From NCBI GenBank assembly GCA_024280885.1, contig JAJRPF010000061.1, forward strand, positions 31,526 through 95,525: a stretch of DNA of 64,000 nucleotides, in the 5' to 3' direction. The notes beneath the pieces are model-generated. The model was not told the DNA's origin. It saw only the letters and a list, made by a program, of their open reading frames with translations, and searched no databases. Every line of letters begins with the position of its first letter. Position 1 is the first letter of the stretch. Below are positions 37,206 to 46,846 of this stretch, in pieces. The stretch comes from Planctomycetota bacterium (GTDB lineage Bacteria; Planctomycetota; JAJSAM01; JAJVHW01). The position numbers and the translations under genes are program-made.

Positions 37206-38732
37206 ATGCGTACGAGAACCGTGCTGTTCGCAGGTTGTTTCGCTCTCGTGATGCTGACAGTCGGCGCATGGGCGTCGCACGAATGGGACTTCGGCATCTG
37301 GGAGAGCCCAGGCGACGCGAGCGGCGGCATGGGTATGCAGTCCGGGTCGCAAGTCGATCCGACCCGCAAGGTCCTCTACTGGAAGTCCGGGATGGTCCCC
37401 GGCGAGATTCACCAAGAGCCCGGTAAGGACTCGATGGGAATGGACCTCATCGCGGTCTACGAGGGCGAGGGCGCCAGCAGCGGCCAGATCCAGATCGACG
37501 GTACGACGCAGCAGAAGATGGGCATCCGCCTCGGACGCGTCGTCACCGGACCGCTCGTCCGAACCCTCCGGATCGTCGGCTACGTGGACTACGACGAGAC
37601 GACGTTGGGTGTCGTGACCACCAAGGTCGATGGCTGGATCGAGAAGCTCTACGTGGAGGAAACGGGCGCGCAGATCCACAAAGGCGACGCGCTCTTCGAC
37701 ATCTACTCGCCGGAGTTGTACGCCGCGCAGAAGGAGTATCTCGTCGCGCTGAACAGCGCGCGGCGGGCGCGAGCATCGGGCCGAACGGGCGGGGGGCGGC
37801 TCGACTCGGAGAGCCTGCTCGAGGGCGCGCGGACGAAGCTCGAATACTACGACGTACCGAGCGACACGATCGAAGAACTGGGACGCACGGGCACCGCAAC
37901 GAAGACGCTGACGCTGCGCTCCGCGTTCACCGGCATCGTCACCCACAAGCAGGCTGTCGAAGGCGAGAAGGTCTCAGCCGGTCGCGCCCTACTGCGGATC
38001 GCCGACCTCTCGCGCATCTGGGTCATCGGTCGTGTATTCGAGCACGATCTGCCCTTCATCCGTGTCGGTCAAGCGGCGCGCATGACGCTCTCGTACATCC
38101 CGGGCAAGACATTTGTCGGGCGCGTCACGTACGTCTATCCCTACCTCGAGAAGGGAACGCGCGAGATCTCGATCCGCATGGAGTTCTTCAATCCCGGCTA
38201 CGAATTGAAGCCCGGAATGTACGCGACGATCAAGCTTCGCGAGGAACTCGACCCCGCCGTCACACTCGTTCCGGACATCGCCGTCATGAAGACCGGCGAG
38301 CGCTCGGTGGCATTTGTCTCGACCGAGCCGGGCCGCTTCAAACTGCGCGACGTCCGCACGGGAGTGCGTTCGACGGACAACATGCTCCAGGTCATCTCGG
38401 GCCTGTCGCCCGGTGACGAGGTCGTGCTCTCGGGGCAGTTCTTGCTCGACTCGGAGAGTCGCTTGCGCGAGGCCGCGCTGAAGTTCCTCGAACCGAAGAG
38501 TCCGGACGATCGCGCGCCTACACCGGATGCAAAGGGCGTCGCCAACGACTCCCCAACCGGCACGCAATCCCGTCCGGAGGACCCGCACTACGTCTGCCCG
38601 ATGCCGGAACACGCGTCGATCCTCTACGACAGTCCCGGACCCTGCCCGATCTGCGGCAAGAGCATGGATCTCGTGCCGACGGCCGAGACCGATCCAAGTT
38701 CGCATCCCGTCAACGACGGAGAGGATCGATGA
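37206..38732 (+). CDS. cusB: Cu(I)/Ag(I) efflux periplasmic adaptor, CusB type
   Basis: 508 residues. The ATG at 37206 has AAGGAGGG upstream. An N-terminal membrane anchor or signal is followed by R-K-V-L-Y-W-K-S-G-M...S-M-G-M-D-L, where Met63, Met77 and Met79 correspond in layout to the copper-binding methionines of E. coli CusB. The adaptor body (barrel-sandwich hybrid with I-H-K-G-D-A-L-F-D-I-Y-S-P-E-L, hairpin and beta-barrel) spans ~100-430. An extra C-terminal heavy-metal-binding domain, Y-V-C-P-M-P-E-H...C-P-I-C-G-K-S-M-D, ends the protein. It links the inner-membrane pump CusA to an outer-membrane channel; no CusC-type gene is in the window. The stop TGA overlaps the ATG of a mini-ORF. 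Confidence 0.88.
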   Translation: MRTRTVLFAGCFALVMLTVGAWASHEWDFGIWESPGDASGGMGMQSGSQVDPTRKVLYWKSGMVPGEIHQEPGKDSMGMDLIAVYEGEGASSGQIQIDGTTQQKMGIRLGRVVTGPLVRTLRIVGYVDYDETTLGVVTTKVDGWIEKLYVEETGAQIHKGDALFDIYSPELYAAQKEYLVALNSARRARASGRTGGGRLDSESLLEGARTKLEYYDVPSDTIEELGRTGTATKTLTLRSAFTGIVTHKQAVEGEKVSAGRALLRIADLSRIWVIGRVFEHDLPFIRVGQAARMTLSYIPGKTFVGRVTYVYPYLEKGTREISIRMEFFNPGYELKPGMYATIKLREELDPAVTLVPDIAVMKTGERSVAFVSTEPGRFKLRDVRTGVRSTDNMLQVISGLSPGDEVVLSGQFLLDSESRLREAALKFLEPKSPDDRAPTPDAKGVANDSPTGTQSRPEDPHYVCPMPEHASILYDSPGPCPICGKSMDLVPTAETDPSSHPVNDGEDR

Positions 38733-38797
38733 GCCGCGCCGCCCTCCGCCAGCGACGCATCGACAACTGCGACGTCAGCGCCGGTGAGCCGCGATGA
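38729..38797 (+). CDS. 22-codon mini-ORF bridging cusB and cusA
   Basis: ATG at 38729 overlaps the cusB stop (ATGA) and its TGA at 38795-38797 overlaps the cusA ATG (ATGA). GGAGAGGAT precedes it and GGTGAG lies before the cusA start. The peptide (M-S-R-A-A-L-R-Q-R-R-I...) looks like no known protein. It probably only carries ribosomes from cusB to cusA; expression is unproven. Confidence 0.4.
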   Translation: MSRAALRQRRIDNCDVSAGEPR

Positions 38798-41700
38798 TCG
38801 GTCGCATCATCAGCGGCGCGCTCGACAACCGCGTCCTCGTGCTACTGGCTGCATTGTTCATCGGGTTCGGTGGCCTCTTGGCACTGCGCTCGACACCTCT
38901 CGACGCGATCCCTGATCTCTCCGACGTGCAGGTGATCGTGTTCACGGAGTATCCCGGTCAAGCGCCGCGGATCGTCGAGGACCAGATCACGTACCCGATC
39001 ACGACGAAGATGCTCGCAGTGCCGTACGCGAAAGTCGTCCGCGGCTACAGCTTCTTCAACTTCTCGTTCGTCTACATCATCTTCGAGGACGGAACGGATC
39101 TCTACTGGGCGCGCAGCCGTGTTCTGGAGTACCTGAGTCAGCTACAGAGTGCGTTACCGAGCGGCGTAGCACCGACACTCGGGCCGGACGCCACCGGTGT
39201 CGGCTGGGCGTTCATGTACTCGCTCAACAGCCCGACGCGCAATCTCCAGGAGCTGCGCAGCCTGCAGGATTGGTTCGTCAAGTACGAGTTGACCGCAGTG
39301 CCCGGTGTCTCGGAAGTCGCGAGCATCGGCGGCTTTGTCAAGCAGTACCAGGTCACGGTGGACCCGGAGAAACTCCGCGCGTACGGCATCGGGTTGGACA
39401 AGGTGCGACGAGCGATCAGACGCTCAAACGGCGAGGTGGGCGGACGCCTGGTGGAGATGTCGGAGACCGAGTACATCGTCCGCGTGAAGGGCTACATCAA
39501 TGATCCTGCGCAACTCGCGCAGACGGCGGTCGCCGCGCGCCCCGACGGAACGCCGATCCTGATCTCCGATCTCGGCAACGTGGCGCTGGGCCCCGACATG
39601 CGACGTGGTCTCGCCGACGTCAACGGCGAGGGCGAGGTCGTCGGCGGCGTGGTCATCGTGCGCTACGGCGCCAACGCGCTGGAAGTCATCGACCGCGTGA
39701 AGGAGAAGATCACCGAGATCGAGGCCAACCTGCCCGACGACGTCACGATCGACGTCGCCTACGACCGGTCCGGGTTGATCGAACGCTCGGTCGAGACGCT
39801 GCGCGACAAGCTGATCGAGGAATGCCTCGTCGTCTCCTTCGTCTGCATGCTCTTCCTGCTGCATTTCCGCAGTGCATTGGTTGCGATCCTCGTGCTCCCA
39901 CTCGCGATCCTCCTCGCGTTCGTGGTGATGAATGCGCAGGGCATCGGGGCCAACATCATGAGTCTCGGCGGCATCGCCATTGCCATAGGAGCGATGGTCG
40001 ATGCGGCGATTGTCATGATCGAGAATGCCCACAAGCACATCGAACACGGGGCCAAGGGACGCACGCACCTTGAGTTGATCAAGGAAGCAGCCATCGAGGT
40101 CGGCCCAACGCTCTTCTTCTCCTTGCTCGTGATCACCGTCAGCTTCGTCCCCGTCTTCACACTGCAGGCCCAAGAAGGTCGCCTGTTCAAGCCGCTCGCG
40201 TTCACGAAGACATACTCGATGGCCGCAGCCGCGCTGCTCTCGATCACGCTGGCACCGGTACTCATGTACTACCTGGTACGCGGGAAAATCCGGCCCGAGC
40301 ACGACAACCCGATCAACAAGATGCTCGCCGCGGCCTACCACCCGTTCATGGATCTTATTCTGCATTCGCGGCGGGCGTCCGTGGCAGTGATCGCCACATC
40401 GATCCTCGCGGTCGTCGTGACGATCATCCCGTTCAACATGCTCGGCTCGGAGTTCATGCCGCCGCTCTACGAAGGCGACCTCCTTTACATGCCGACCACG
40501 CTGCCCGGCATCTCGATCACGAAGGCGCGCGAGCTTCTACAGCAGACAGACCGCATCATCGCGGGGTTCCCGGAGGTCGAGAACGTCTTCGGGAAGGTCG
40601 GGCGTGCCGAGACGGCAACCGACCCCGCGTCGCTCAGCATGATGGAGACGACCATCATGTTGAAGCCCGAGTCGGAGTGGCCCGACGTCGACATCAACGA
40701 CATGATGGGCAAGCGGATCGCGCACCGCGCGCGGACGCCCGACGAACTGGTGGCAGCACTCGATGAGGCCATCGATTTCCCGGGTGTCACGAACGCCTGG
40801 ACGATGCCGATCAAGACGCGCATCGACATGCTCTCAACGGGCATCAAGACGCCGGTCGGGATCAAGGTCGCAGGCCACGATCTGGCCACATTGCAGCGTA
40901 TCGGCGAGGAGATCGAGGCGGTTGTTCGCGGAGTCCCCAACACGCTGAGTGTGTACGCCGAGCGCGTAGTCGGCGGGAACTACGTGAACTTCACGATCGA
41001 TCGCGATGCGATCGCACGCTACGGACTCACCGTCGCGGATGTGCAGGAGGTCATCGCCACCGCGATCGGCGGGATGAATGTGACGACGACGGTGGAAGGG
41101 CTGGAGCGCTACCCCATCAACCTGCGCTATCCGCGAGAGCTACGCGAGAACCTCGATCAACTCGGCGCCGTTCTCGTACCGACGATGGGCGGCCAACAGA
41201 TCCCATTGGCACAGCTCACGACGCTGGAGATCACGAAGGGCGCTCCCGCGATCAAGAGCGAGGGCAGTCGTCCGAATACCTGGATCTACGTGGACATCCG
41301 CGACATCGATGTCGGCACTTACGTGGCCGGCGCGCAGAAGGCCGTGGATGACGCGCTCGCCTCCGGCGCGATCAACCTTCCGACCGGCTACAGCATCACG
41401 TGGTCGGGACAGTACGAGTACATGCAACGGGCGAAGGAGCGCCTGCTCATCGTCGTCCCCGTCACGCTCCTCCTCATCACGCTCATCATCTACCTCAATA
41501 CGCGCAGCGTGATGAAGACGTCGATCGTGCTCTTCTCGGTACCACTGAGCCTTGTGGGCGCCTTCTGGTTGATCTGGGGCCTGGACTACAACATGAGCAT
41601 CGCCGTCTGGGTCGGAGTCATCGCGCTCGCGGGACTGAGTGCGGAGATGGGCAGCGTCATGCTGCTCTACCTCGAACTGGCCTACAAGGAGTGGACCGAG

Positions 41701-41985
41701 AAGAACGGACCGCTGCGTTCGCTCGTCGATCTACGGCACGTCATTTATGACGGCGCCGTCCAGCGGCTGCGACCGAAGACTATGACCGCGACCATCATCG
41801 TGGCTGGCCTGCTACCCATCATGTGGAGTACCGGCGCCGGCGCCGACGTGATGAAACGCATCGCGGTCCCCATGGTCGGAGGCGTCGTGACCGACTTCCT
41901 CGTCGGCCTCCTCGTCTACCCCGCCATCTACTTCATCTGGCGCGGCCACGGCCTGCCCCACACGCACGAGATCGCGCCGGAATAG
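38794..41985 (+). CDS. cusA: Cu(I)/Ag(I) efflux RND pump, CusA type
   Basis: 1063 residues, full length for heavy-metal RND pumps. It contains the family motif G-A-M-V-D-A-A-I-V-M-I-E-N with Asp403 matching the proton-relay aspartate. The three methionines of the CusA copper site are kept: Met566 in L-L-Y-M-P, Met616 in L-S-M-M-E-T-T and Met679 in D-M-L-S-T-G; a ~14-residue insertion separates the last two compared with E. coli. This marks the Cu(I)/Ag(I) subgroup, not the Zn/Co CzcA group. It expels copper or silver from periplasm or cytoplasm together with CusB. Translated by coupling to the mini-ORF, with GGTGAG five bases upstream of its ATG. Confidence 0.93.
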   Translation: MIGRIISGALDNRVLVLLAALFIGFGGLLALRSTPLDAIPDLSDVQVIVFTEYPGQAPRIVEDQITYPITTKMLAVPYAKVVRGYSFFNFSFVYIIFEDGTDLYWARSRVLEYLSQLQSALPSGVAPTLGPDATGVGWAFMYSLNSPTRNLQELRSLQDWFVKYELTAVPGVSEVASIGGFVKQYQVTVDPEKLRAYGIGLDKVRRAIRRSNGEVGGRLVEMSETEYIVRVKGYINDPAQLAQTAVAARPDGTPILISDLGNVALGPDMRRGLADVNGEGEVVGGVVIVRYGANALEVIDRVKEKITEIEANLPDDVTIDVAYDRSGLIERSVETLRDKLIEECLVVSFVCMLFLLHFRSALVAILVLPLAILLAFVVMNAQGIGANIMSLGGIAIAIGAMVDAAIVMIENAHKHIEHGAKGRTHLELIKEAAIEVGPTLFFSLLVITVSFVPVFTLQAQEGRLFKPLAFTKTYSMAAAALLSITLAPVLMYYLVRGKIRPEHDNPINKMLAAAYHPFMDLILHSRRASVAVIATSILAVVVTIIPFNMLGSEFMPPLYEGDLLYMPTTLPGISITKARELLQQTDRIIAGFPEVENVFGKVGRAETATDPASLSMMETTIMLKPESEWPDVDINDMMGKRIAHRARTPDELVAALDEAIDFPGVTNAWTMPIKTRIDMLSTGIKTPVGIKVAGHDLATLQRIGEEIEAVVRGVPNTLSVYAERVVGGNYVNFTIDRDAIARYGLTVADVQEVIATAIGGMNVTTTVEGLERYPINLRYPRELRENLDQLGAVLVPTMGGQQIPLAQLTTLEITKGAPAIKSEGSRPNTWIYVDIRDIDVGTYVAGAQKAVDDALASGAINLPTGYSITWSGQYEYMQRAKERLLIVVPVTLLLITLIIYLNTRSVMKTSIVLFSVPLSLVGAFWLIWGLDYNMSIAVWVGVIALAGLSAEMGSVMLLYLELAYKEWTEKNGPLRSLVDLRHVIYDGAVQRLRPKTMTATIIVAGLLPIMWSTGAGADVMKRIAVPMVGGVVTDFLVGLLVYPAIYFIWRGHGLPHTHEIAPE

Positions 41986-42266
41986 CCGCGCCAAAATAGC
42001 CGAGCGCGACGAGCCGGCTCGGCCGGCGTCAGTCGGCACGCTTCCCCGCGGCGAGTGAACCCGCCCGCTCTCAGGTTGCCGTGCGCGACCTGCCGCGGAT
42101 TGGATGCGACGTCCGTCGGGAAGCTCGATGCTGCGCCTTACGGGCGAGTAACCTCATCAATTCAGGTGCACGGATCGGGGCCAGGCGCGGAACGGACGCC
42201 GGGAAATGCGTGCCACTAAAGCGTGCCGCGTTCGTAGTACGCAGAGTTGTGACCCAAGGAGAACTC

Positions 42267-43070
42267 GTGACCGTCAAGACCACTCTCGTCGCCACCGGCA
42301 TCACTGTGGGGGTCGTCGTAGCCCTTCTGGTCGCCAGTTCGGGATCGTCCGAGCGCGAGCGTCTCTCGGCCGACATGGTCGCTCTGCAGGAACAGTTGGC
42401 GAGGCTCGAGTCCGGGCAGGCCGACTTGATCGCGAGACTTGAGCAGCGCGATCGGCGACGGACCTCCGCACCAAGACCGCGTGCGACGGCCCGGGAGACG
42501 GGATCCGAGAGTTCGCAACCACCTCGTGCCACGCCATCGTCGGCGTCGGCGTCCGCCGACGAGCCGGGGTTCGCGGCAGCGCCCTCGGACGCGGCGGGCG
42601 AGGCCCTGCGAGAGTTCACCGACAGTCTCTCCGCGGTGCTCGCGTCCGAGTCCGGAGAGAAGCTCATCGGCGCGGCGATCGCTGGTCATCAATACCGCCA
42701 GGAGACCGAGAGGCGGCAGCGCATGGCGACGGCAGCGATCGCGGTCTTCGCCGAGAAAGCTGGCCTTGCGGAGGCGCCGACCAAGGAACTCACAGCGATC
42801 ATTCTCGACTCCGCATCCGAGATCCGATCGGTGTGGGCGAGCATGCGCTCGGGAACAGGCGGCCCGGACATGGGCAGGCGCGTGCAGGAAAACATCGCGC
42901 GTACCCGTGAACTGCGTGACGCCGCGAACGAGAAAGCGCGCATGGTGCTCTCCCCCGACCAGTTCGCGACGTTCGAGGACGAGGCGGAGGAGCTTCACGA
43001 CCTCGTCAGCGGACCGCGGACGCGGCGCTCAGGGAACCGCGGAGAGGACGCACCACGCTCGGAGCGCTGA
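42267..43070 (+). CDS. Membrane-anchored coiled-coil protein, unknown
   Basis: 267 residues from a GTG with AAGGAG five bases before it (a clear reason to reject the longer frame). One N-terminal hydrophobic helix (T-G-I-T-V-G-V-V-V-A-L-L-V-A-S) is followed by a heptad coiled coil (E-R-L-S-A-D-M-V-A-L-Q-E-Q-L-A-R-L), a Ser/Pro/Arg-rich linker and a helical domain ending with L-S-P-D-Q-F-A-T-F-E-D-E, which recalls Spy/CpxP-like or sigma-factor-linked helical domains seen near residue 400 of the third sigma fusion. Periplasmic chaperone-like or sensor role is only a guess. It follows cusA by 281 bases. Confidence 0.72.
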   Translation: MTVKTTLVATGITVGVVVALLVASSGSSERERLSADMVALQEQLARLESGQADLIARLEQRDRRRTSAPRPRATARETGSESSQPPRATPSSASASADEPGFAAAPSDAAGEALREFTDSLSAVLASESGEKLIGAAIAGHQYRQETERRQRMATAAIAVFAEKAGLAEAPTKELTAIILDSASEIRSVWASMRSGTGGPDMGRRVQENIARTRELRDAANEKARMVLSPDQFATFEDEAEELHDLVSGPRTRRSGNRGEDAPRSER

Positions 43071-43126
43071 CCGCACGGCATCTGCTCTCAGCCGATCGGT
43101 CGCGCCACGCCACGCCACGCCACGCC

Positions 43127-46100
43127 CTACCGGGACCAGGTCGTCGACGTGGGGCTGGCGCGCCGCAACTCGATGATCGTCTCGAAGCGGACGGGACCGT
43201 CGGTCGTGTCGATTTCCAGGGTCACTGGAAGCGGGTGCGTCACCGCGGCTTCGGCACCTGCCGGAGGGATGCCGAGCCCGCCGAGAGCGCGCGTCGTGAG
43301 CAAGAGCGTCCGCTTGCGATTGCTGAACACGAGCCGTGCGAAGGGCGCCTCGTCTCCGGGCGGGGGCGCGTACGACGTCGTGCTGCGCGGCCCCGGTGTG
43401 CCGCTGGTACGCAGCGACGCGTTCGGGATAGAGATCGGCACGCCGGTACCGATCGTGATCCGCACGGAGCCCGGAAACGTCAGCGGCCGCGAGTCAAACG
43501 TCACGAACGGACCACTGATGCTCACCACATGTCCACCGTCGCCGAGTTCTCGCACCGTCGTCCGCGACGACTGGAACGCGCCACCGGCGGTCGCGTGCTT
43601 TCGGAACGAGAACGCCCCGCGTGAGGACTTCCCCGCGCGACTCTTCTGGACGAATTCCAATGCGCCGGAGACCACATTCGTCGCAAGCCCTGCGCGCTGC
43701 ACCGAGATCCGCACATCGGAGCGCACAGTGCCGCGCCCGGAGACGTCCGCGACGCCGATGGCTTCGCGCAGATCGAGCCCGCCGAGCTTGACCTGGTAGG
43801 CCCCATTGCTCGCCTTCAAGCGGAGCTTGAACTTGCGGCTCGCGCCACGGGCCGACTTCGCGCGGCCCCTCGCGTCGAGCTGCGCCGAGACGAGTTCTAC
43901 GCCGTCGAGCGTCACGGTCACGGTGGCGCCGCTCAATTCCTCCATCGCACCGCGTGGATTGAGTACGCCCTTCAGCGACAGCGCGTCCGCGGCGACGCCT
44001 CGCGCGTGCTTCTTCCGGTTGATCTTGAACTTGCTCGCACTGGCGTAGAGCGCCGTGTCATCGATGATCGGAGTGGGAGGGAGCGTTCCGAGTTTGACGA
44101 CGATCGGCTCGTTCGACGCGCCGGCCGGTTGCGACTGAAACGGCGGCCCGGCCGTCGGCAGATCCGTGCTCGCCGTGCTCCCGACAAAGTACGGGTCGCC
44201 GGACGCATCGACAGCGATCGCGTTGCCGAATACGTCGCTGTTGTCGGCGGCCGATCCGCCGAAGTACGTCGAGAACTCGAGTGCTCTGCCGAACCGATCG
44301 ATCTTGGCGACGACGAGGTCCTGGCCGCCGGCGGATGCCGCGAACGCGGGATCGACGGTCGGGAAGTTGGTCGAATTGCTCGAACCAAGCAACCACGCAC
44401 CGCTGACGGGGTCGGCCGCCAGGCCGTGGATCTCCTCGGACCCCGCGCCGCCCAGATACGTCCCCGACGTGATCGCGGAGCCACCGAAACGGCTGAGAAA
44501 CGCCAGATAGAGGTCGGTGCCGCCGGCATTCCGCGGCTGGAACGCCTGGAACGTCAGGATATTGGACGACGTCGTGGACATCGCGACGTAGACGTCGCCG
44601 CCCGGTCCCGGTGCAATCAGGCAACGGAACTCCCAGCCCGAACCGCCGATGTAGGTGATCCAATCCCACGCCGATCCGTTCGCGGCGAGTCGCCCGACAA
44701 ATCCGTCGGCGACGCCCCCTCGGTACGACCGATTGAGTGCGCCGGGCGTCGTCGGAAGGTCGACCGAGGGCGTCGTGCCCGCCACGTGTACGCGACCCGC
44801 GTCGTCCGCGTACATGCTGATGCGCGTGAAGTACTCCTCCTGCCCACTGCCGCCAACATAGGTGACGTAGTCGAATGAGCCGCCGGTGGCGGAGAAGCTC
44901 GCCACGAAGAAGTCCCCGTTCCCCGGAGCGGTCGCGTGTACGGCACCCAGCGTGGTCGGCAGGTCCGCCGATCCGGTCTGGCCGGCAAGATAGATCTTTC
45001 CCGACGTGTCCTGTGCGACCGCGCGTCCGCTGTCCACACTCGAACCGCCGACCAAGGACGACCACGTCACCGATGACCCCGAAGGGCTCAGGTGCGCCAC
45101 AAACGCGTCCGCGGATCCGGCATTCGCCGACTGCGCTCCACCGACGACCGGGAAGTCGTCGGAGCGCGTCTCTCCCGCAACCAGCGCTCCGCCGTCGAGA
45201 GCGATCACGATGCCCGTGATCTCGTCCTTGTCCGCCCCGCCGATGTACGTCGAGTAGAGGAGCCCGGACCCGGTTGCACCAAGCTTCGCGATGACGCCGT
45301 CGCTACTCCCGCCAAACGTCCCGTCGAGTTCGTTCACCGTCGGGAACTCCGCGGAGAGGGCGACTCCGGCGACGTGCGCGCGAGCGGTATCGTCCACCGC
45401 GATGGAGCGCAGTCGCTCGTCTCCGGAACTACCGAGGTAGGTCGAATACGCGATGCCCGGATCGATCACGAGCGGCAGACCGGCGTCGTAGTCGTCAAGC
45501 TGGAAACGGACGCGTCCGTCGCCGGCAAGTCGGAACGAGGCGGCGACGGGAACCCGGCCACTGCTGGTGTCCTGATAGACGACCGGTCGCGTGTGGCGGA
45601 CCGCCCGGCCCTCGTCGGTGAACGCCAGATCGCCCTCTCCGTCGACGTGGAGATCGTCCACACCATCGAATGCGAGCTCGATGCGTGTTGCATCTGCTTC
45701 GGGCGCCACGATGAAGTCGTACTCGTGCAGCCCGCGGTCGCCGTGGTGAACGAGATCCACACCTGGGTAGACGTTCACAAATCGAACACGTGCGTAGGTC
45801 GGAACGTCGGTCGTCCAACCGTCAGGATCGTCGCCCTTCAAGTGGTTCACACGACCGACCTGCTCGAGTTCACCGATCGCGCGCGTTGCAGGATCGGCCC
45901 CGACGAGCCGGACCCGATGCGCAGCCGCCCGGGGAATTCGGTCGGGGCCCTCACCGACGACCATCGTGGTCGAGAAGCCCGCAGCGGTCAGAAACGTGAT
46001 CACGTCCGTACCGCGTCGCACGAACTCGACCTCGGCGTCGTACTGTCCGACGTTTCGCTCGAAGTGCGAGCTCGCCGGAGCCGCGATCGCAGCCATACGT

Positions 46101-46228
46101 GCGACTCGATCCGATGCCGTCGGCGCCACACGAGACACCGCCAACGGCGCACCGGTCTCGCGTCCCGAAAGGGCCGCAATCCCGACGGTCACAACCAATA
46201 CCAATCCCGTCCAACTCGCGTAGCGCAT
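43127..46228 (-). CDS. Secreted SBBP-repeat seven-bladed propeller protein
   Basis: 1033 residues from the ATG at 46228 with a signal peptide (T-G-L-V-L-V-V-T-V-G-I-A-A-L-S). After an N-terminal F-E-R-N-V-G-Q-Y-D-A-E-V domain typical of these proteins (up to ~residue 265), seven SBBP repeats follow, each with Y-S-T-Y-L-G-G-S/A, a D-x-x-G-x-x-Y/H-V-A-G and F/L-P-T-T/V. Seven repeats fit one beta-propeller. The last ~300 residues are beta-rich without a recognised domain. Usually surface or secreted, with unknown ligands. The longer frame to 46258 has no better start. It converges with the coiled-coil gene across a short (CACGC)n tract at about 43105-43126. Confidence 0.83.
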   Translation of the reverse strand: MRYASWTGLVLVVTVGIAALSGRETGAPLAVSRVAPTASDRVARMAAIAAPASSHFERNVGQYDAEVEFVRRGTDVITFLTAAGFSTTMVVGEGPDRIPRAAAHRVRLVGADPATRAIGELEQVGRVNHLKGDDPDGWTTDVPTYARVRFVNVYPGVDLVHHGDRGLHEYDFIVAPEADATRIELAFDGVDDLHVDGEGDLAFTDEGRAVRHTRPVVYQDTSSGRVPVAASFRLAGDGRVRFQLDDYDAGLPLVIDPGIAYSTYLGSSGDERLRSIAVDDTARAHVAGVALSAEFPTVNELDGTFGGSSDGVIAKLGATGSGLLYSTYIGGADKDEITGIVIALDGGALVAGETRSDDFPVVGGAQSANAGSADAFVAHLSPSGSSVTWSSLVGGSSVDSGRAVAQDTSGKIYLAGQTGSADLPTTLGAVHATAPGNGDFFVASFSATGGSFDYVTYVGGSGQEEYFTRISMYADDAGRVHVAGTTPSVDLPTTPGALNRSYRGGVADGFVGRLAANGSAWDWITYIGGSGWEFRCLIAPGPGGDVYVAMSTTSSNILTFQAFQPRNAGGTDLYLAFLSRFGGSAITSGTYLGGAGSEEIHGLAADPVSGAWLLGSSNSTNFPTVDPAFAASAGGQDLVVAKIDRFGRALEFSTYFGGSAADNSDVFGNAIAVDASGDPYFVGSTASTDLPTAGPPFQSQPAGASNEPIVVKLGTLPPTPIIDDTALYASASKFKINRKKHARGVAADALSLKGVLNPRGAMEELSGATVTVTLDGVELVSAQLDARGRAKSARGASRKFKLRLKASNGAYQVKLGGLDLREAIGVADVSGRGTVRSDVRISVQRAGLATNVVSGALEFVQKSRAGKSSRGAFSFRKHATAGGAFQSSRTTVRELGDGGHVVSISGPFVTFDSRPLTFPGSVRITIGTGVPISIPNASLRTSGTPGPRSTTSYAPPPGDEAPFARLVFSNRKRTLLLTTRALGGLGIPPAGAEAAVTHPLPVTLEIDTTDGPVRFETIIELRRASPTSTTWSR

Positions 46229-46496
46229 ACGTGTCTCCCCGCGACGCGCCGTGACCACATGGCCGTACGTCGAACTCGCGGCGCAGTGTCACAGATCAAA
46301 CGTGTGAGTGACAGGCACGTCTGTGGCACCGGCAGCGCACGACACGGAGTACGCCCCGCACCGGCGGCATCGGCGGCGACTTCGACACTCGTGCCGGCGA
46401 GTGTTAGCGCGCTGGTGCAGCGGGATCCCACGCGGGCCGCCTTGCGTACTGGCTCTGGCCGAAGCAACTTGCAGACGGTCCACGCGAGCGAACTGG

Positions 46497-46519
46497 TGGT
46501 GGGCAGGAGCAGGCTTGAG
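46497..46519. repeat. Degenerate copy of the tRNA-Phe 3' end
   Basis: Eleven bases TGGTGGGCAGG (46497-46507) are identical to the 3' end of tRNA-Phe including the encoded CCA (46986-46996), and the following ~12 bases match partly. It is in the same orientation, 489 bases away. Together they could be att-like direct repeats bounding a decayed insertion. Confidence 0.5.
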
Positions 46520-46588
46520 ACGAGGGAGCGCAGCGACCGAGGACGCGACAGAGGGAGCCGACGAGTCCACCCCAGCCGAGGAGGTGCC

Positions 46589-46707
46589 CCGACCGAGGGA
46601 GTCCGAAGCGCAGCGGAGGACGGAGGCGACGCAGTCGCCGCAGCAACCAGGTTCAAGACCGCCCGGGATCCTCTACGGAACGGGCGTGGCCGCGCGGCGG
46701 GGCCTCG
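46589..46707. repeat. 119-bp duplicated block, copy 1
   Basis: Identical but for one base to 46847-46965, with a 258-bp period. It includes GGCGAC-GCA-GTCGCC, a small hairpin, and a GGTTCAAG resembling a T-loop. The gap 46229-46985 holds no gene; the part 46229-46496 shows nothing recognisable. Confidence 0.8.
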
Positions 46708-46846
46708 TCTCTACGTGGGCGCCCGCATGCGATGGCCGCAATGACGGGTCCGGCATGGAGAGGAGCGGACTTGGACCGACTGAGCGAAGCGAAGGAGGTA
46801 GCGACCGAGGGAGCCGACGGGTGCCACCTGGTGCCGAGGGGGCGTC

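Noticed and set aside
46655..46690. GGTTCAAG-containing tracts as extra tRNA genes
   Set aside because: No acceptor, D- or anticodon stem can be drawn; only T-loop-like words are present.
45092..46744. A 550-codon plus-strand frame through SBBP and repeat region
   Set aside because: Antisense to the propeller gene and running into non-coding repeats.
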